Assembly (NCBI GenBank): GCA_015680685.1
Contig: MNCI01024072.1
Location: 963,696 to 1,007,282, forward strand
Reading direction: 5' to 3'
Length of the DNA: 43,587 nucleotides
DNA from: Gnetum montanum
Lineage: Eukaryota; Streptophyta; Gnetopsida; Gnetales; Gnetaceae
Both the position numbers and the translations under genes were made by a program. Below, piece by piece: positions 41,303-43,587 of the stretch (within the stretch, counting starts at the first letter, position 1; the number at the start of each line of letters is the position of its first letter). A model generated the notes under the pieces. That model was not told the DNA's origin. It did not search any database and saw only the letters and a list, made by a program, of their open reading frames with translations.

Positions 41303-42030
41303 CATTAAATTTTTCCATCAAAATTACACTTCCTTGAGCTGCATATGTTAAAAATTGATTGAACCTTTTGGTTGGGAACAAGTAATACATCCAATCCTAA
41401 AATAGATCTTTTCTTCAGCAGTCATTTCACTATAATCTTTGTCTTCTTTACCATATGCTTTTTGGAGCAATAATTTCTTAGCATCTTTATCTGACCTTGT
41501 GGAAATTTGTGGCACATTAGAACCTTCATTTGCAATATTCAAGGCTTTGGCAATTGCCTCTACTGAATAAGATATTGAAACCTCTTCTATCTTTACTATA
41601 GCATCATCTTGTTTATTCTACAAAAATTAATAAGTATCTCCTAAGTACCATTTGCCACTGTTGGACAATGTAGAACATAAGGGAGATGCTTAAAGTTGCA
41701 TCTTAATAACCTCTGGCGCAAACTCCATGAAGGGTTCAAAGTCTAGCTCCACGATGACTGTGGACATGATAAACTTTTCTTGGATGGCTTGTAGACATTC
41801 ATTGGAGAATGTGAGATGTTCTCCCTATTCTAGTGCTGGTGAGACCTCAACTTCTACTTATGTAGAGTGTTTAATAGCAGGAGTTTGTTGATGGATGCTA
41901 AATGATTGAGCTCCTAATTTGCATGTTTAGCTTGTAAAGTTTGTTGTCCTATTTAGCCTCTTCTGTGACCTCTTGGTCTTTGGCCATCTTATTGGGAAAA
42001 TCCTTTAGGTTCTGTTCTTTTCAGGGCCAT
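41303..42030 (-). pseudogene. Extra 3' frame of copy E, N-terminal half, broken
   Basis: The start near 42028-42030 gives MALKRTEPKG, matching MAPKPRHPRG in copy D. Near 41640-41760 it reads VELDFEPFMEFAPEVIKMQL, then SGKWYLGDTY, matching LNFGPFLENAPKEVRLQL and SGEWYLGETY in D. At 41348-41600 follow VEAIAKALNIANEG and an acidic KKLLLQKAYGKEDKDYSEM piece, aligned with DSIATALNAP in D. In another phase the frame runs on towards copy C with WMYYLFPTKRFNQF. Several stops break it. The match in order and spacing supports one ancestral protein in both elements. Confidence 0.65.
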
Positions 42031-43587
42031 TTGCAATCAATAAGATTTTGGAATTCTTAAAGTGTTCACATTAGTTCTTAGCAATTCATTATCCTTCTCA
42101 TACTCTTGGTTTGATTAATTTCCTATCTTATCATGATTACAAAGTTGAAAAAATTTTAAAAGGAAACCTCCAAGTGTTATGTTCCTTATTATTATGACCT
42201 TTCATATTTATCATTTTCTCATTTATTGTGCCCTTCTTTGGTTGATATGGTTATTTAAGAGAATTGATTAAGTTCTTTAGCTGTAATTTGGTTAGTTAGG
42301 TATAACATTCTTATTATTCTTGTATACTTACCCCTAATAATGTCTTTCAAGAGTTAGAAAATCTTGGCTTAAATTTTTAGATGTATGCATACTAGACCTC
42401 CCCCATGACTAATTTGAGCACTCTAGAATCAACAGGGTTCAAGAATCATAGAAATTAAAGCTACAATGAGGAAGTTATTGCTTCAGGAAGTCAGGTTGCT
42501 AGAGTTCAAAAAAACTACAAAAACTCCTCTTGTTGCAAAATGGTAGAATGAAAAACTTTTCTAACTCCCACACATATATATACTATTTTTATATGCATGA
42601 CATCATAGTTCTAACATTGTAGGACCTCATACATCATAGCTATGATGTCACCATTAGAAAATTTCAATTTTTGAACAATTTTCAATGGGAAAATGAGTCA
42701 ATTGGATGATTTACAAGACATAGAGACTATCCAGAGGGTCATGGATCATAGATGATGCTTAGAATTCAAACCTTTATCTTTGAATGTCTTAAGGAAGGAA
42801 TTTAGGGAAACAAAAGATGATTGAGTCAGTATGAGATGGATTGAAGTTTCTAAATTGATGGATAGGCTATAGGATGTTATGCAAAGTGTTTATTGAGTCT
42901 TAATCATATTAGAAGATACAAGATGATGTGGAATTACTTGTCAAGTATGAGATACAATAGCTATACAAGTGGTTCCTCCCCAAAGCAGGCTTCAACCCTT
43001 AGTGCCCTTATATTACCACGCCTAAAATTGTCTGTAGGAACTCAAGGAGTTAACTATAAGACATACCTATCTAGCAAAACATACATGTTAGTATCATCAT
43101 ATTAGAAAAACAACACTATATTATACAAAATCATAAAGTTATGATTAAATATCTAGTGATGTGAAATAAATTGTAAAAGGGATTGTAGAAACTAGAACGT
43201 GAGGTGTCTTACCATAGGCATAATGAATTCTTGTATGTGGTGTGTGGTTAAAGTAAGCATTAACCTTTCTATCCAAGATTCAAACCAAGTCCAAACTACC
43301 TTCCAGTGACATTGCATTGTTTCATCCCTAGGATTCACAGCCCTAAGACTACCATTGTTGCAAGGAGTATTATCACTTGGTAATGCCATTCAAGGAAGGA
43401 GTATATTAGTAGCATACTTTTTATTTTTCTAGATTTCTAAGAAGCTACCTATCTTCAGGCATGGGTAACATGTCTTTCTAGTGGGACCCCCAAAAATTTT
43501 ATCCTGTGCTTCTATTTTATTTTATTTTTACTATGTCAACCTTACCAGAGGACTACCTTCAAGCATGGGTAACATGTCTTTCCAATG
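42031..43587 (-). other. 3' noncoding region of copy E, to the window edge
   Basis: No gene is supported. In order it holds a purine-tract box (42400-42412, TTAGTCATGGGGG on the minus strand), minus-strand TATA-like motifs (42573-42583) next to CATAGCTATGATGTCA that echoes the E LTR, the conserved hairpin block (42958-43012, degraded), the CCTTCCAGTGACATTG motif shared with D (43300), and two copies of CATGGGTAACATGTCTTTC (43458-43476 and 43564-43582). The order matches D, so E's integrase should begin within about 1 kb beyond the edge. Confidence 0.65.
42565..42650 (-). promoter_or_regulatory. Possible internal promoter for the 3' frame of copy E
   Basis: The TATA-rich minus-strand stretch lies about 540 bp upstream of the frame start at 42030. 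Upstream of it are GATGTCA and TGACATCA-like motifs; TAGCTATGATGTCA matches TAGCTATGATATCA in the E LTR U3 (16497-16510) at 13 of 14 bases. Activity is inferred only. Confidence 0.35.

Larger units (their letters stand above)
3322..43587 (-). mobile_element. Copy E: oldest Ty3/gypsy element, host of the nested insertions, runs off right edge
   Basis: Copy E is reassembled from pieces. Its 3' LTR is split by copy D (3322-3730 plus 16086-16564), followed by a polypurine tract (16565 on) and the C-terminal half of the 3' frame (16741-18390). A 3-kb unassigned stretch comes next. Beyond copy C lie the N-terminal half of the 3' frame (41303-42030) and the 3' noncoding region (42031-43587). Integrase, RT and gag should lie right of the window. 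The joins are supported by the duplications CCAGA and GTTGG, and by alignment of both frame halves to copy D. Its left flank is ACTAG (3317-3321), which should reappear at the far right end. Confidence 0.75.

Overview
The window is repeat-rich nuclear DNA from a land plant, most likely a large-genome seed plant. A gymnosperm would fit, but nothing here proves it. No intact host gene, tRNA or rRNA gene is visible. Almost everything belongs to decayed Ty3/gypsy LTR retrotransposons of one superfamily, all with coding on the minus strand. Several features place them in the Athila/Tat (OTA) branch: a primer-binding site resembling the 3' end of tRNA-Asp, an RT with DGY(N/S)GYNQI and FMDD motifs, an RNase H ending in VADHLSRL followed directly by integrase, and no chromodomain. 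All reading frames are broken by stops and frameshifts, so the copies look dead.

Five copies can be separated, mostly by LTR ends (TGATGA...TCATCA) and 5-bp target duplications. Copy A (1-2632) is the gag end and 5' LTR of an element that runs off the left edge. About 690 bp of unassigned DNA follows. Copy E starts at 3322 and runs off the right edge; it is the oldest host element. Copy D (3731-16085, duplication CCAGA) sits inside the 3' LTR of E. Copy C (21399-41297, duplication GTTGG) sits further inside E. Copy B (23113-32957, duplication GACAT/AACAT) sits inside the 3' noncoding region of C. The order is therefore E, then C and D, then B inside C.

Read on the minus strand, each element runs 5' LTR, PBS, gag, protease, RT, RNase H, integrase, a long 3' noncoding region, polypurine tract, 3' LTR. 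D and E also carry a roughly 2-kb extra reading frame between integrase and the 3' LTR, where Athila elements have an env-like gene. It looks like a coiled-coil protein with a proline-rich tail and no obvious membrane segment. B and C lack it. Where the frame is present, a TATA-bearing segment resembling the element's own U3 lies upstream of it. Where it is absent, so is that TATA.

Other structure includes a purine-tract box repeated up to three times per element, two conserved hairpins in the 3' noncoding region (one with compensatory changes and variable tandem copy number), and an Arg/Ser/His-rich linker in Gag. Two N gaps (15232-15788 and 27961-28246) and three blocks in B in the wrong orientation (28247-28597, 29641-29799, 30353-30482, set off by N gap or single-N junctions) are assembly problems, not biology. 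The stretch 18391-21393 remains unassigned.
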